10,624 nucleotides of DNA from an uncultured Bacilli bacterium (GCA_947588975.1 CANQAF010000040.1:1-10624); one strand, 5' to 3'; counted from the stretch's first letter, positions 1 through 7,332 are shown. Numbers and translations are program-made. The notes: generated by a model not told the origin, from the letters alone.

Positions 1-31
1 AAAAAAATACAATTTGATTTGTATTTTTTTT
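1..31 (+). terminator. Rho-independent terminator-like hairpin at the window edge
   Basis: ATACAA (7-12) pairs with TTGTAT (19-24) around a six-base loop. The A run before it and the T run after it (25-31) can extend the stem. It probably ends a gene lying left of the window and could work in both directions because both arms carry A/T runs. The stem holds only one G:C pair, so it is weak unless the upstream flank contributes. Confidence 0.5.
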
Positions 32-47
32 AAAAGTATGATATAGT
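19..47 (+). promoter_or_regulatory. Putative sigma-A promoter (extended -10) of the cysteine-rich protein gene
   Basis: TTGTAT (19-24) and TATAGT (42-47) are 17 bp apart, and TG at 39-40 gives an extended -10. The -35 overlaps the 3' arm of the upstream terminator hairpin. The -10 is a 5/6 match and the -35 is weak. Confidence 0.45.
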
Positions 48-73
48 ATAGCTCGGCTGAAAGAGATGAAATT

Positions 74-538
74 ATGAATAAAGAAATATTAAAGAGTTTA
101 AAAACTATGAAATCTGAAGTGACTAATGTATTAGATTTAAGTATTGGACATGATGATCCTAACCATATTTTAAATAAAGTAATTTGTCAATGTAATCATC
201 CATTATATTATTGTTGTGGGTTTTATAAAATGCCCTTTTACTGTAAAGATGAAAAAGAATTAGTTCCTACTAGTGAATTTAGTTGTGATTATTGTCTTTT
301 ACGTTGTTTAGAGTGTGGGGATTTTATTGCAATTTATAAACCAAAACATTCAAAAGAAAATTGGTATACAAATTATAATGGAAAGAAAATTAAAATTATA
401 AAACGTCCATTATCTTACGATGTATGTCGAGAAGATTATCTTGCATATTGTATGGATTCTAAACAAGATGAATCAACAACTTCAACTTCATTTACAAAAA
501 AATTTATATGTCATAAGCAAGAGAAATTAAAAGACTAA
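74..538 (+). CDS. Cysteine-rich protein of unknown function, possible zinc-binding
   Basis: I do not recognise this 154-aa protein. It has no signal peptide or membrane segment and should be cytosolic. Its striking property is cysteine content: C38-x-C40, C47-C48, C57, then two CxxC pairs (C71-x2-C74 and C78-x2-C81), followed by C118, C126 and C146, with several histidines (H42, H92, H147). The paired CxxC knuckles resemble a zinc ribbon or treble clef, so metal binding is a reasonable inference but not a function. The segment after about residue 130 is Ser/Thr/Lys-rich and probably disordered. The gene has its own promoter and a terminator overlapping its stop, so it is a single-gene unit. 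The SD before ATG 74 (AAGAGA) is weak, but the ATG at 66 runs straight into a stop, so 74 is the likely start. Confidence 0.7.
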   Translation: MNKEILKSLKTMKSEVTNVLDLSIGHDDPNHILNKVICQCNHPLYYCCGFYKMPFYCKDEKELVPTSEFSCDYCLLRCLECGDFIAIYKPKHSKENWYTNYNGKKIKIIKRPLSYDVCREDYLAYCMDSKQDESTTSTSFTKKFICHKQEKLKD

Positions 539-553
539 AAAGTCTTTTTTTTG
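529..553 (+). terminator. Intrinsic terminator of the cysteine-rich protein gene
   Basis: AAAAGACT (529-536) pairs with AGTCTTTT (541-548) around an AAAA loop, followed by a T run to 553. The 5' arm overlaps the TAA stop codon at 536-538. Confidence 0.85.
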
Positions 554-563
554 TATTTTTTTC

Positions 564-593
564 TTGTCTATACATATAATTATATGGTATAAT
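564..593 (+). promoter_or_regulatory. rpsB promoter (extended -10)
   Basis: A consensus TATAAT lies at 588-593 with TG at 585-586 (extended -10). The best -35 is TTGTCT at 564-569 with an 18-bp spacer, a 4/6 match. Transcription should start near 600, giving an rpsB leader of about 100 nt. Confidence 0.7.
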
Positions 594-599
594 ACATAT

Positions 600-685
600 G
601 GCTTTTTCAAATAAGCACATTATGAATTGTAACGCCAAGTGCCTAATAGGTGGTGTTATTTCGAAATAATGGAAGAAAATAACAA
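600..685 (+). promoter_or_regulatory. Structured rpsB 5' leader, candidate S2 autoregulatory element
   Basis: The leader holds several complementary segments. GCAC (615-618) can pair with GTGC (639-642). TAACGCC (630-636), inside that loop, can pair with GGTGTTA (652-658, one G-U pair), so the two stems would form an H-type pseudoknot. A 14-bp perfect palindrome at 656-669 can form a TTATT/AATAA hairpin with a TCGA loop and competes with the second stem for bases 656-658. Ribosomal protein leaders often act by alternative folding, so autoregulation by S2 is plausible. I cannot match it to a named leader family. Confidence 0.4.
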
Positions 686-700
686 AAGGAGGAAGAGAAT

Positions 701-1756
701 ATGGCCGTTGTGTCAATGAGTTATTTACTTGAAGCAGGTGTTCATTTTGGTCACCAAACCAAAAGATGGAACCCAAAAATGAAAGAGTATATTTTTACAG
801 CTAGAGATGAAATTTATATTATCGATTTACAAAAGACAGCAAAGAAAATTGAAGAAGCATATGCTGCATTACATGAAATTGCTGCAAATGGTGGAAAGGT
901 ATTATTTGTAGGAACTAGAAAACAAGCCAGTGAAGCTATTAAAGAAGAGGCGATTCGTTCTAATTCATACTATGTATCTGAAAGATGGTTAGGGGGAACC
1001 TTAACAAATTTCAAAACAATTCGTAAGAGAGTTAAAAGATTAGAAGATATTGAAAAAATGGAACAAGATGGAACATTTGATTTATTACCTAAAAAAGAAG
1101 TAATTGGTTTAAGAAAAGAATATGACAAATTGAATAAACTTTTATGTGGTATTCGTGAAATGACAAAATTACCTGATGCTTTATATATTGTTGACCCTTC
1201 AAAAGAAGTGATTGCAATTAAAGAAGCTAGAAAATTACATATCCCAGTATTTGGAATTGTAGATACAAACTGTGATCCTGATATGGTAGATTATGTTATT
1301 CCAGGAAACGATGACGCTATTCGTGCAGTTAAATTAATTACAGGTGTTATGGCAAATGCAATTGTGGAAGCCAATGGTGGAAAAATTGTAGACTATGTAA
1401 AAGATGACGATAAAAAAGAAGATAGCGCAGAAGCCATTATGGAACGTGCTGTAGAATCTGTAAAACGTAAAGATTCTAAAAGATTAGATGGTAATAAAAC
1501 AAATAATGAAAAATTCCATGGAAATAAAAATGTAAATGATAATAAAAAATCTTTCGATAAAAAAGAAGTAAAGAATGAACATCCAAAGAAAGAGATTGCA
1601 AAAGAAGAAGTTGTAGAAAATGTAAATGTAGAAGAAAAAGCCACTAAAGATTTATCTACATTAACAGTATCAGAACTTCGTGAAATGGCAAAATCTAAAG
1701 AAATAAAAGGATATTCAACTATGAAAAAAGCAGAGCTTTTAGAAGCTTTAAAATAA
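701..1756 (+). CDS. rpsB: 30S ribosomal protein S2 with a C-terminal extension
   Basis: Protein of the small ribosomal subunit. The N-terminus reads MAVVSMSYLLEAGVHFGHQT, followed by RRWNPKM-like and IIDLQKT segments typical of bacterial S2. The conserved core runs to about residue 235 (GGKIVDYV at 226-233). The protein is 351 aa, about 100 longer than usual S2. Residues about 236-317 form a K/E/N-rich, low-complexity linker. Residues 318-351 (LTVSELREMAK ... GYSTMKKAELLEAL) resemble the Rho N-terminal/SAP helix-extended-helix fold, a small nucleic-acid-binding module. AAAGGAGG at 686-693 is 7 bases before ATG 701. It heads the rpsB-tsf unit, the usual bacterial order. The extension is in frame with no sign of a frameshift. 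Confidence 0.97.
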   Translation: MAVVSMSYLLEAGVHFGHQTKRWNPKMKEYIFTARDEIYIIDLQKTAKKIEEAYAALHEIAANGGKVLFVGTRKQASEAIKEEAIRSNSYYVSERWLGGTLTNFKTIRKRVKRLEDIEKMEQDGTFDLLPKKEVIGLRKEYDKLNKLLCGIREMTKLPDALYIVDPSKEVIAIKEARKLHIPVFGIVDTNCDPDMVDYVIPGNDDAIRAVKLITGVMANAIVEANGGKIVDYVKDDDKKEDSAEAIMERAVESVKRKDSKRLDGNKTNNEKFHGNKNVNDNKKSFDKKEVKNEHPKKEIAKEEVVENVNVEEKATKDLSTLTVSELREMAKSKEIKGYSTMKKAELLEALK

Positions 1757-1763
1757 ACTTTAG

Positions 1764-1788
1764 AAAGATGATTTATATCATCTTTTTT
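1764..1788 (+). terminator. Attenuator-like hairpin between rpsB and tsf
   Basis: AAAGATGAT (1764-1772) pairs perfectly with ATCATCTTT (1777-1785) around TTAT, followed by a T6 run ending at 1788. No good promoter is visible before tsf, so this probably acts as a partial terminator that lowers tsf expression relative to rpsB, or protects the rpsB 3' end. Confidence 0.7.
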
Positions 1789-1808
1789 GAACAGAAGGAG
1801 GAAAAAAT

Positions 1809-2687
1809 ATGATAAGTGCAAGTTTAGTAAAAGAACTAAGAGAAAAATCTGGTGCTGGAATGTTAGATTGCAAAAAAGCATTAGAGGCAAATAATGGTGA
1901 TATTAATGCATCAATGGATTGGTTAAGAGAAAAAGGTATTTCTAAAGCTGCTAAAAAAGCAGATCGTATTGCTGCGGAAGGACTTGCAGGTATTTTAGTA
2001 GAAGGTAATGACGCAGTCATTGTAGAAATTAATTCTGAAACTGATTTTGTTGCAAAAAATGAAGAATTTACGAATTTGGTATCTACTGTACTTAATACAT
2101 TGTTACATGGAAACGCAAAAACAATGGAAGAAGCAATGAAACTACCAACAAGTGAAGGAACATTAAATGATTTAATTGTAAATAAAACTGCTAAGATTGG
2201 TGAAAAGTTATCATTTAGAAGATTTGAAAAAATTACGAAGAATGATAATGAATCATTTGGTGAGTATATTCATATGGGTGGTAAAATTGCAGTATTAACT
2301 GTTGTCGAAGGTGCATCAAGTGAAGTAGCAAAAGATGTTGCTATGCATGCAGCAGCTATGAAACCAACTTATATTAAAACTTCTGATGTTCCAAGTGCAG
2401 AAGTAGAAAAAGAAAGAACTGTTTTAAAAGAACAAGCAATGAATGAAGGAAAACCTGCTGAAATTGCTGAAAAAATGGTTGAAGGACGTATTCAAAAATT
2501 TTATAAAGAAATTTGTTTGGAAGAACAACCATTTATTAAAGATGGGGATATTTCAGTTGGAACATATGTAAAAAATAATCAAGGTACCATTACTCACATG
2601 ATTCGCTATGAAGTGGGTGAAGGAATGGAAAAGAAAGAAGAAGATTTTGCAGCAGAAGTTGCAAAACAAATGAATGGAACTAATTAA
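1809..2687 (+). CDS. tsf: Translation elongation factor Ts
   Basis: EF-Ts is the guanine nucleotide exchange factor that recycles EF-Tu from GDP to GTP form in the cytosol. The N-terminal UBA-like domain (about 1-50) contains LVKELREKSGAGMLDCKKAL and DWLREKGISKAAKK, both characteristic. The TDFVA motif (78-82), which contacts EF-Tu, is present, followed by the core and the C-terminal domain to residue 292, a normal length for Bacilli. An AGAAGGAGG-type SD (1793-1801) is 7 bases before ATG 1809. It is the second gene of the rpsB-tsf unit, behind the hairpin at 1764-1788. Confidence 0.98.
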   Translation: MISASLVKELREKSGAGMLDCKKALEANNGDINASMDWLREKGISKAAKKADRIAAEGLAGILVEGNDAVIVEINSETDFVAKNEEFTNLVSTVLNTLLHGNAKTMEEAMKLPTSEGTLNDLIVNKTAKIGEKLSFRRFEKITKNDNESFGEYIHMGGKIAVLTVVEGASSEVAKDVAMHAAAMKPTYIKTSDVPSAEVEKERTVLKEQAMNEGKPAEIAEKMVEGRIQKFYKEICLEEQPFIKDGDISVGTYVKNNQGTITHMIRYEVGEGMEKKEEDFAAEVAKQMNGTN

Positions 2688-2701
2688 TTTCATATGAATA
2701 G

Positions 2702-2726
2702 AAAAGAATCTTTTAGATTCTTTTTT
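2702..2726 (+). terminator. Intrinsic terminator after tsf
   Basis: AAAAGAATC (2702-2710) pairs with GATTCTTTT (2716-2724) around TTTTA, and the T run continues to 2726. It closes the rpsB-tsf unit. Confidence 0.88.
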
Positions 2727-2727
2727 A

Positions 2728-2756
2728 TATGCAAAAATCAGGTTTTATGATACAAT
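2728..2756 (+). promoter_or_regulatory. Putative promoter of the LCP gene
   Basis: TACAAT (2751-2756) is preceded by TG at 2748-2749, giving an extended -10. The -35 position with a 17-bp spacer reads TATGCA, a poor match. The predicted transcript has only a very short leader before the GTG start at 2775. Confidence 0.5.
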
Positions 2757-2774
2757 GATATAGGATGTGGTAGT

Positions 2775-4226
2775 GTGGCAAGAAAGAATAATAAACGAAA
2801 ACGAATCTTATGTCAAAAAATTGGAAAATTTCTTTCTACTATTTGGATTATAGTTTCATTGATATTTTTTATATTACTATCACAAATTCATATTTTACCT
2901 AGTAAATATATGTTAATATTGTTTTGTGTATATTCAGTGATTACACTTATTTTATTGATTTTGATGTTGTATTCTAAAATTCCGTTAAAAACGAAAATAA
3001 GTAGTGAGATTTTTAGTATTATCTTCTTAAGTATTTTATTGCTGATATGTTCTTATTTATATAAAACAATTGATTTTATGGGAAACATAAAAGATAAAAA
3101 ATATCAGATTGAAAATTATTATATAGTTGTCTTAAAAGAAAGTCCTTATTCAACACTTGATCAATTAAACAATAAAAAAATAGGAATTTATAATAGTATT
3201 TTAGATACACATGAAGAATCTATAGAAAGATTAGAATCTAAACTTTCTTTTCAAAAAAAACAATACGAAGATATTTTAAAATTGGGCGAAGATTTATTAG
3301 ATGAAAATATAGATGCTATTTATGTGAATGCTTCTTTCTTATCCATTATTCAAGATGATGATGCTTTATTTGAAGAAAATACGAAAATTCTTGAAACAAT
3401 TGAAATTCAAATTGATAATGAAATTGTAAAAAAAGATATAGATGTAACAAAAGAATCATTTAATTTATATATTAGTGGAATAGATGTATATGGTAATATT
3501 GCTTCTGTATCAAGAAGTGATGTCAATATCATTATTACAGTGAATCCTATTACACATAAAATTTTACTTACATCTATACCAAGAGATTATTATGTAAGAT
3601 TACATAATACAACTGGTTACCGGGATAAATTAACACATGCAGGTATCTATGGAGTAGATATGTCGATTGCAACAATTGAAGATTTATTAGATATTGATAT
3701 TAATTACTATGCAAGAGTAAATTTTACTACTTTAGAAAGTTTAGTAGATGCAATTGGAGGAATAGATGTATATTCTGATTATGATTTTAAAACTATACAT
3801 GGTAATTATGTGTATCATAAGGGAATCAATCATTTGAATGGAAAAGAAGCATTAAGTTTTTCAAGAGAACGTTACGCATTTAAAGATGGCGATCGTCAAA
3901 GGGGAAAAAATCAACAAGCTGTAATTACTGCCATTATTAATAAAGCATTAAGTTCTAAAACTATGATCACAAAATATACGAATATTTTAAATTCTTTACA
4001 GAATAGTTTCCAAACCAATATGGGTAGTAATAAAATATATGATTTAGTTCATATGCAATTAGATAAAATGCCATCATGGACAATCGAATCAATTAGTTTA
4101 GATGGAGTTGGAAAGAGTGAATATACATATAGTTATAGTAGTGGAAGACTTTATGTTATGGAGCCTGATTTAAATACGGTAAGTTTTGCAAAAAATAAAA
4201 TAGATACTATTATGTCCGAAAAATAA
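2775..4226 (+). CDS. LytR-CpsA-Psr (LCP) family cell-wall glycopolymer ligase, CpsA-type
   Basis: LCP enzymes transfer undecaprenyl-linked glycopolymers (teichoic acid or capsule) to peptidoglycan outside the membrane. A basic N-terminus (ARKNNKRKR) is followed by three membrane segments (about 17-37, 43-65, 73-95), as in CpsA proteins. An extracytoplasmic accessory region (about 105-225) follows, with STLDQLNNKKIGIY. The LCP domain (about 230-400) has SRSD at 246-249, PRDYY from 269, DKLTHAG, FSRER at 362-366 and DGDRQRGKNQQ with R374 and R376. These supply the conserved Arg/Asp residues that bind the pyrophosphate lipid and Mg. The start is GTG 2775: an ATG at 2765 meets a stop at once, and AGGATGTGG upstream is the likely SD. 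The next gene, 40 bp downstream, is probably co-transcribed. Confidence 0.93.
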   Translation: MARKNNKRKRILCQKIGKFLSTIWIIVSLIFFILLSQIHILPSKYMLILFCVYSVITLILLILMLYSKIPLKTKISSEIFSIIFLSILLLICSYLYKTIDFMGNIKDKKYQIENYYIVVLKESPYSTLDQLNNKKIGIYNSILDTHEESIERLESKLSFQKKQYEDILKLGEDLLDENIDAIYVNASFLSIIQDDDALFEENTKILETIEIQIDNEIVKKDIDVTKESFNLYISGIDVYGNIASVSRSDVNIIITVNPITHKILLTSIPRDYYVRLHNTTGYRDKLTHAGIYGVDMSIATIEDLLDIDINYYARVNFTTLESLVDAIGGIDVYSDYDFKTIHGNYVYHKGINHLNGKEALSFSRERYAFKDGDRQRGKNQQAVITAIINKALSSKTMITKYTNILNSLQNSFQTNMGSNKIYDLVHMQLDKMPSWTIESISLDGVGKSEYTYSYSSGRLYVMEPDLNTVSFAKNKIDTIMSEK

Positions 4227-4266
4227 AATTTTTTAGAATAGATTGGAATAAGAGAGGAATGAAATT

Positions 4267-5223
4267 ATGAAAGCAATAAGTCGCATATTTGCACAAATAT
4301 TAGTATTGATATTAATCATAACTACTAGTATTAGTTTATTCTTGCTAGCAGGTTTAAACAGTACTGAACATTTATTTTCAAAACAAAATATTATCAATAC
4401 AGTCAAAAATTTGGATATGAAACAATTAATGGGTGATCAAATTCAAACAGAAATCTATGATTTGTTAGAACAAACTGGACTTCCAAAAGATTATGTCGAT
4501 TATATACTGGAAAATGAGGAAGTAAAAGAGTATCTTGGAAAATATGTAGCAGAAGGAATGGATTATATTTTGTATGAAAAAGAACCACCAGTTTTATCAG
4601 CAGAAGAACTAACAATTACCATTTCAAATAGTTTTGATTATGCAATCAATCAATTAGAGAGCCACAACATTGATGTATCCGAATATTTAACTAAAGAGGA
4701 TCAAATAACGATTCATCAAAAAATTGAAACAATTACTCCTAAAATAGTAGAGAAAATACCTGAAGCAGAAACCTTTGTTGAAAATATAATTTCTCAAAAC
4801 GAAAATGCTCAAATGGCAAAACAAAAATTAGAAGAATTCCGTACGATTATGAAAATAATTCAAAAAGTATATCAATATAAATTTCTTCTGATCATTGGCA
4901 TTATAGTACAATTGGCATTGATAGTACTTTTAAAGATCAATCAATTCCATTTTATTAAATGGTTAATGATTCCATTTATAACCATATCATTGGCCCTTAG
5001 TGCACTATATCATTATATACCAATTTTGGTTCAACAATATTATCCACAAGAACTAGAACCTATTCGAATTTATATAGACGAAATGTTAAATAGTATATAT
5101 AAAATATGGCAAAATCATAGTATTTTCTATTTTATTGTTTTTGTGCTTTTAATTATATTCCAAATAGTGATTTGCTTAATACGACAATATCATCATAGAC
5201 AAAAAGATATGGCCACATTATAA
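4267..5223 (+). CDS. Membrane protein of unknown function, four predicted TM segments
   Basis: I do not recognise this 318-aa protein. One hydrophobic segment (about 8-28) is followed by a large acidic, helical, probably extracytoplasmic region (about 30-200) without cysteines. Three membrane segments follow near 205-223, 228-250 and 286-306, with a short basic tail. The 250-285 loop contains YYPQELEPIRIYIDEML. GAGAGGA (4252-4258) is 8 bases before ATG 4267. It lies 40 bp behind the LCP gene with no terminator between, and ends in a strong terminator, so it shares the LCP transcript. This suggests an envelope role, but that is inference from position only. Confidence 0.85.
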   Translation: MKAISRIFAQILVLILIITTSISLFLLAGLNSTEHLFSKQNIINTVKNLDMKQLMGDQIQTEIYDLLEQTGLPKDYVDYILENEEVKEYLGKYVAEGMDYILYEKEPPVLSAEELTITISNSFDYAINQLESHNIDVSEYLTKEDQITIHQKIETITPKIVEKIPEAETFVENIISQNENAQMAKQKLEEFRTIMKIIQKVYQYKFLLIIGIIVQLALIVLLKINQFHFIKWLMIPFITISLALSALYHYIPILVQQYYPQELEPIRIYIDEMLNSIYKIWQNHSIFYFIVFVLLIIFQIVICLIRQYHHRQKDMATL

Positions 5224-5250
5224 ATATCATCATATGATGATATTTTTTTT
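5222..5250 (+). terminator. Strong intrinsic terminator overlapping the membrane protein stop codon
   Basis: A perfect 24-bp palindrome (5222-5245) forms a 10-bp stem, AAATATCATC with GATGATATTT, around an ATAT loop, followed by T's to 5250. It includes the last two bases of the TAA stop. Confidence 0.88.
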
Positions 5251-5275
5251 ATATGTGTATTGTTAATGACAAAAA

Positions 5276-5303
5276 TAGACAAATTGATTTGTTACAGTAT
5301 AGT
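5276..5303 (+). promoter_or_regulatory. Promoter of the SPOR-radC-mreCD unit
   Basis: TAGACA (5276-5281, 5/6) and TATAGT (5298-5303, 5/6) are 16 bp apart. The leader before ATG 5315 is almost absent, so the RNA would begin about at the SD (GGGTGAGG, 5304-5311). A promoter start further upstream is possible. Confidence 0.55.
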
Positions 5304-5314
5304 GGGTGAGGTTT

Positions 5315-5788
5315 ATGAAAAAAAATTTAGAAATCATAGTCGTCTGTATTGCAGTAGGATTTTTAATGGGGCAGTTTATGTTCAATCAATACCATAAAGA
5401 AGAAAAAACGATTCCTACGATTGCCACTCCAGAAACAGAATCGAATCTTTATTTTTTACAACAAGGTGTCTATTCTAGTTTAGATAGTATGAAACAAAAT
5501 CTAGTGGATTTTGAATACTACACATATATAGAACAAGATGGAAAATATTATGCATTTGTTGCGATTATTAAAAGTGAAGAAAATTTAGAAAAATTAAAAG
5601 GTTATTTTCACGACATGGGGTATGATATTTATGTAAAAGAATTTTCTGTAAAGAGTACAGCATTTTTGGAAGTATTGAATCAATATGAACAATTATTAAG
5701 TGGGACAAATGATTCTAAAACGATTCAAGCTGCCTGTACACAAATTTTAGCAAAATATGAGGAGTTAGTAATAGATGACCAAAATTAA
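5315..5788 (+). CDS. Membrane-anchored SPOR-like domain protein, positional counterpart of SpoIIB
   Basis: A 157-aa protein with one N-terminal membrane anchor (about 7-24), a short polar linker, a SPOR-like fold at about 45-112 (YFLQQGVYSSLDS..., a glycine-x-aromatic strand, then YYAFVAIIKSEENLEKLKGY and YDIYVKEF), and a helical C-terminal tail. SPOR domains bind denuded peptidoglycan at septa. In B. subtilis the gene upstream of maf-radC is spoIIB, whose product is also a TM plus SPOR-like protein acting at the sporulation septum; this one may be its relative, but the match is positional and architectural. A GTG at 5306 is possible, but ATG 5315 fits the GGTGA SD better. It overlaps radC by 14 bp. 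It is shorter than B. subtilis SpoIIB. Confidence 0.72.
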   Translation: MKKNLEIIVVCIAVGFLMGQFMFNQYHKEEKTIPTIATPETESNLYFLQQGVYSSLDSMKQNLVDFEYYTYIEQDGKYYAFVAIIKSEENLEKLKGYFHDMGYDIYVKEFSVKSTAFLEVLNQYEQLLSGTNDSKTIQAACTQILAKYEELVIDDQN

Positions 5789-6464
5789 AGATATTCCAAT
5801 GCACGAACGCCCAATTGAACGATTGTTACAATATGGCGCTGAATCCATTAGTAATGAAGAATTATTAGCGATTTTACTTCGAACAGGAAACCGCATACAA
5901 TCTGCAAAAGAACTTGCAACGACAATATTATCACACGTAAAATGTATTTCTGAATTAAAGGAAATATCTTATGAAACCCTATGTAAAATTCCGGGTATTG
6001 CGAAAGGAAAAGCATCGATTTTGCTAGCAGCAATTGAGTTAGGAAAACGAATTGATCGAAGTGTGGAAACATTATCAGGGCAAAAATTTAATCAAGCTAA
6101 ATTAATTTATGAATATTACCGTACCATTTTGTCAAATAAACAGCAGGAACATGTTTACTGTTTATACTTAGATTCTAAAAAAACGATTGTCAAAGAAAAA
6201 TTATTATTTATTGGAACAGTAAATTATAGTATGGTGCACCCTCGAGATATTTTTAAAGAAGCATATTTAGTATCAGCGACTGCTATTATCTGTGTGCACA
6301 ACCATCCGACTGGAGACGTAATGCCTAGTAAAGATGACTATGTCATGACGCAAAATCTTATACAAGTGGGAAAATTATTGGGGATTCCATTATTAGATCA
6401 TATTATTATTGGAAAACATCAATATTATAGCTTTTTTGAAAATGGAGATATGAATTCAAAATAG
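5775..6464 (+). CDS. radC: RadC/JAB-domain protein (YsxA family)
   Basis: A RadC family protein, historically called a DNA repair protein, though its cellular role is unsettled. The N-terminal region IKDIPMHERPIERLLQYG and SNEELLAILLRTG is diagnostic. A helix-hairpin-helix follows (IPGIAKGKASILLAAIELG, about 71-90). The C-terminal JAMM/MPN+ metalloprotease-like domain has HNHPTGDVMPSKDD with H175, H177 and D188 as metal ligands, so the metal site is intact. The length of 229 aa is normal. GAGGAG (5759-5764) is 10 bases before ATG 5775, inside the end of the SPOR-like gene. Its place just before mreC matches B. subtilis, except that mreB is missing between them. Confidence 0.95.
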   Translation: MTKIKDIPMHERPIERLLQYGAESISNEELLAILLRTGNRIQSAKELATTILSHVKCISELKEISYETLCKIPGIAKGKASILLAAIELGKRIDRSVETLSGQKFNQAKLIYEYYRTILSNKQQEHVYCLYLDSKKTIVKEKLLFIGTVNYSMVHPRDIFKEAYLVSATAIICVHNHPTGDVMPSKDDYVMTQNLIQVGKLLGIPLLDHIIIGKHQYYSFFENGDMNSK

Positions 6465-6477
6465 AAATAGGTGATTT

Positions 6478-7332
6478 ATGAGTAAACATAAAAAAATAAA
6501 GAATAAATATGCATATTTGATAATTGTATTAGTGAGTATTCTTTTATTTATTAGTATGATGTTTTTTATTCGTGATCAAAGAAAGCCTACTAAAATAGAA
6601 CAAAGTATGCAAGATCTTGTAATTGTTTTAAAAAAAACAGTATCTTTTCCTGTACAGTTCGTTATGAATCAAATTGATAAAAATAGAGAAAAAAATAAAA
6701 TCTATCAAAATTATAAAAACTTACAACAAGAGGTAGATCAATTACAAGCGGAACAAGCTAAAAATCAAGAATTAGAATCTCAATTAATAGAAATGAAATC
6801 ATTGTTAGAATTAAATCAAATTTATTCTGATGATCAAATGATTTATGCGAGTGTTGTTGTACGTAACTTAGATAGTTGGTATCAAACAATCATAATTGAT
6901 AAAGGAAAAAATGATGGAATTGAAGAAGGGATGGCTGTGATTGTTTCTCAAGGAATGATAGGGCAAGTGTTATATACATCTAAACATAGTAGTACAGTGA
7001 AATTATTAACTGGAACAGATAGTAATCATAAAATTTCTGTCAAAATAGAATCTAATGGGAATTATATATATGGTATTCTTTCCAATTATGATATGGTTAC
7101 AAAACGTTACCAAATAGAAGGAATTGCAGAAAATACAGAAATTGCACCAAATGCCATGGTTGTGACTACAGGTTTTGGAGGACATATTTCTCCAGGTATT
7201 TTAATTGGAACTGTAGATGAAATTCAAGTTGATCATTTTGATTTAGCAAGAACAGTTTGGATAAAAGCTAGTGTTGATTTTGATCATATTCGATATGTTA
7301 CAGTTTTACAAAATAAAGAGGTAGCTGAATGA
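6478..7332 (+). CDS. mreC: Rod shape-determining protein MreC
   Basis: MreC is the extracytoplasmic scaffold of the elongasome, linking PBP2/RodA to the MreB-MreD complex. A basic N-terminus precedes one membrane segment (about 12-31). A coiled coil (about 63-113, with NLQQEVDQLQAEQAKNQELE) leads to the two beta-barrel domains (about 120-280), with IDKGKNDGIEEGMAVI, GMIGQV and GFGGHISPGILIGTV as family signatures. The length of 284 aa is normal. GGTGA (6471-6475) precedes ATG 6478. It lies 13 bp after radC and overlaps mreD by 4 bp (ATGA), implying coupling. Confidence 0.95.
   Translation: MSKHKKIKNKYAYLIIVLVSILLFISMMFFIRDQRKPTKIEQSMQDLVIVLKKTVSFPVQFVMNQIDKNREKNKIYQNYKNLQQEVDQLQAEQAKNQELESQLIEMKSLLELNQIYSDDQMIYASVVVRNLDSWYQTIIIDKGKNDGIEEGMAVIVSQGMIGQVLYTSKHSSTVKLLTGTDSNHKISVKIESNGNYIYGILSNYDMVTKRYQIEGIAENTEIAPNAMVVTTGFGGHISPGILIGTVDEIQVDHFDLARTVWIKASVDFDHIRYVTVLQNKEVAE

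Noticed and set aside
504..776. Minus-strand 90-aa open frame over the rpsB promoter and leader
   Set aside because: It covers a terminator, a promoter, a structured leader and the rpsB start, with no domain or RBS; it is a chance frame.
1393..1890. Open frames on the minus strand over the 3' end of rpsB and the start of tsf
   Set aside because: They mirror well-supported genes on the + strand, are Phe/Ser/Leu-rich as expected from the antisense of K/E-rich sequence, and have no RBS context.
5222..5245. The 24-bp perfect palindrome as a possible operator or recombination site
   Set aside because: It overlaps a stop codon and is followed by a T run, so an intrinsic terminator explains it fully.
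5306..5314. GTG start for the SPOR-like protein at 5306
   Set aside because: The GTG lies inside the GGGTGAGG SD, whereas ATG 5315 is correctly spaced from the GGTGA core.
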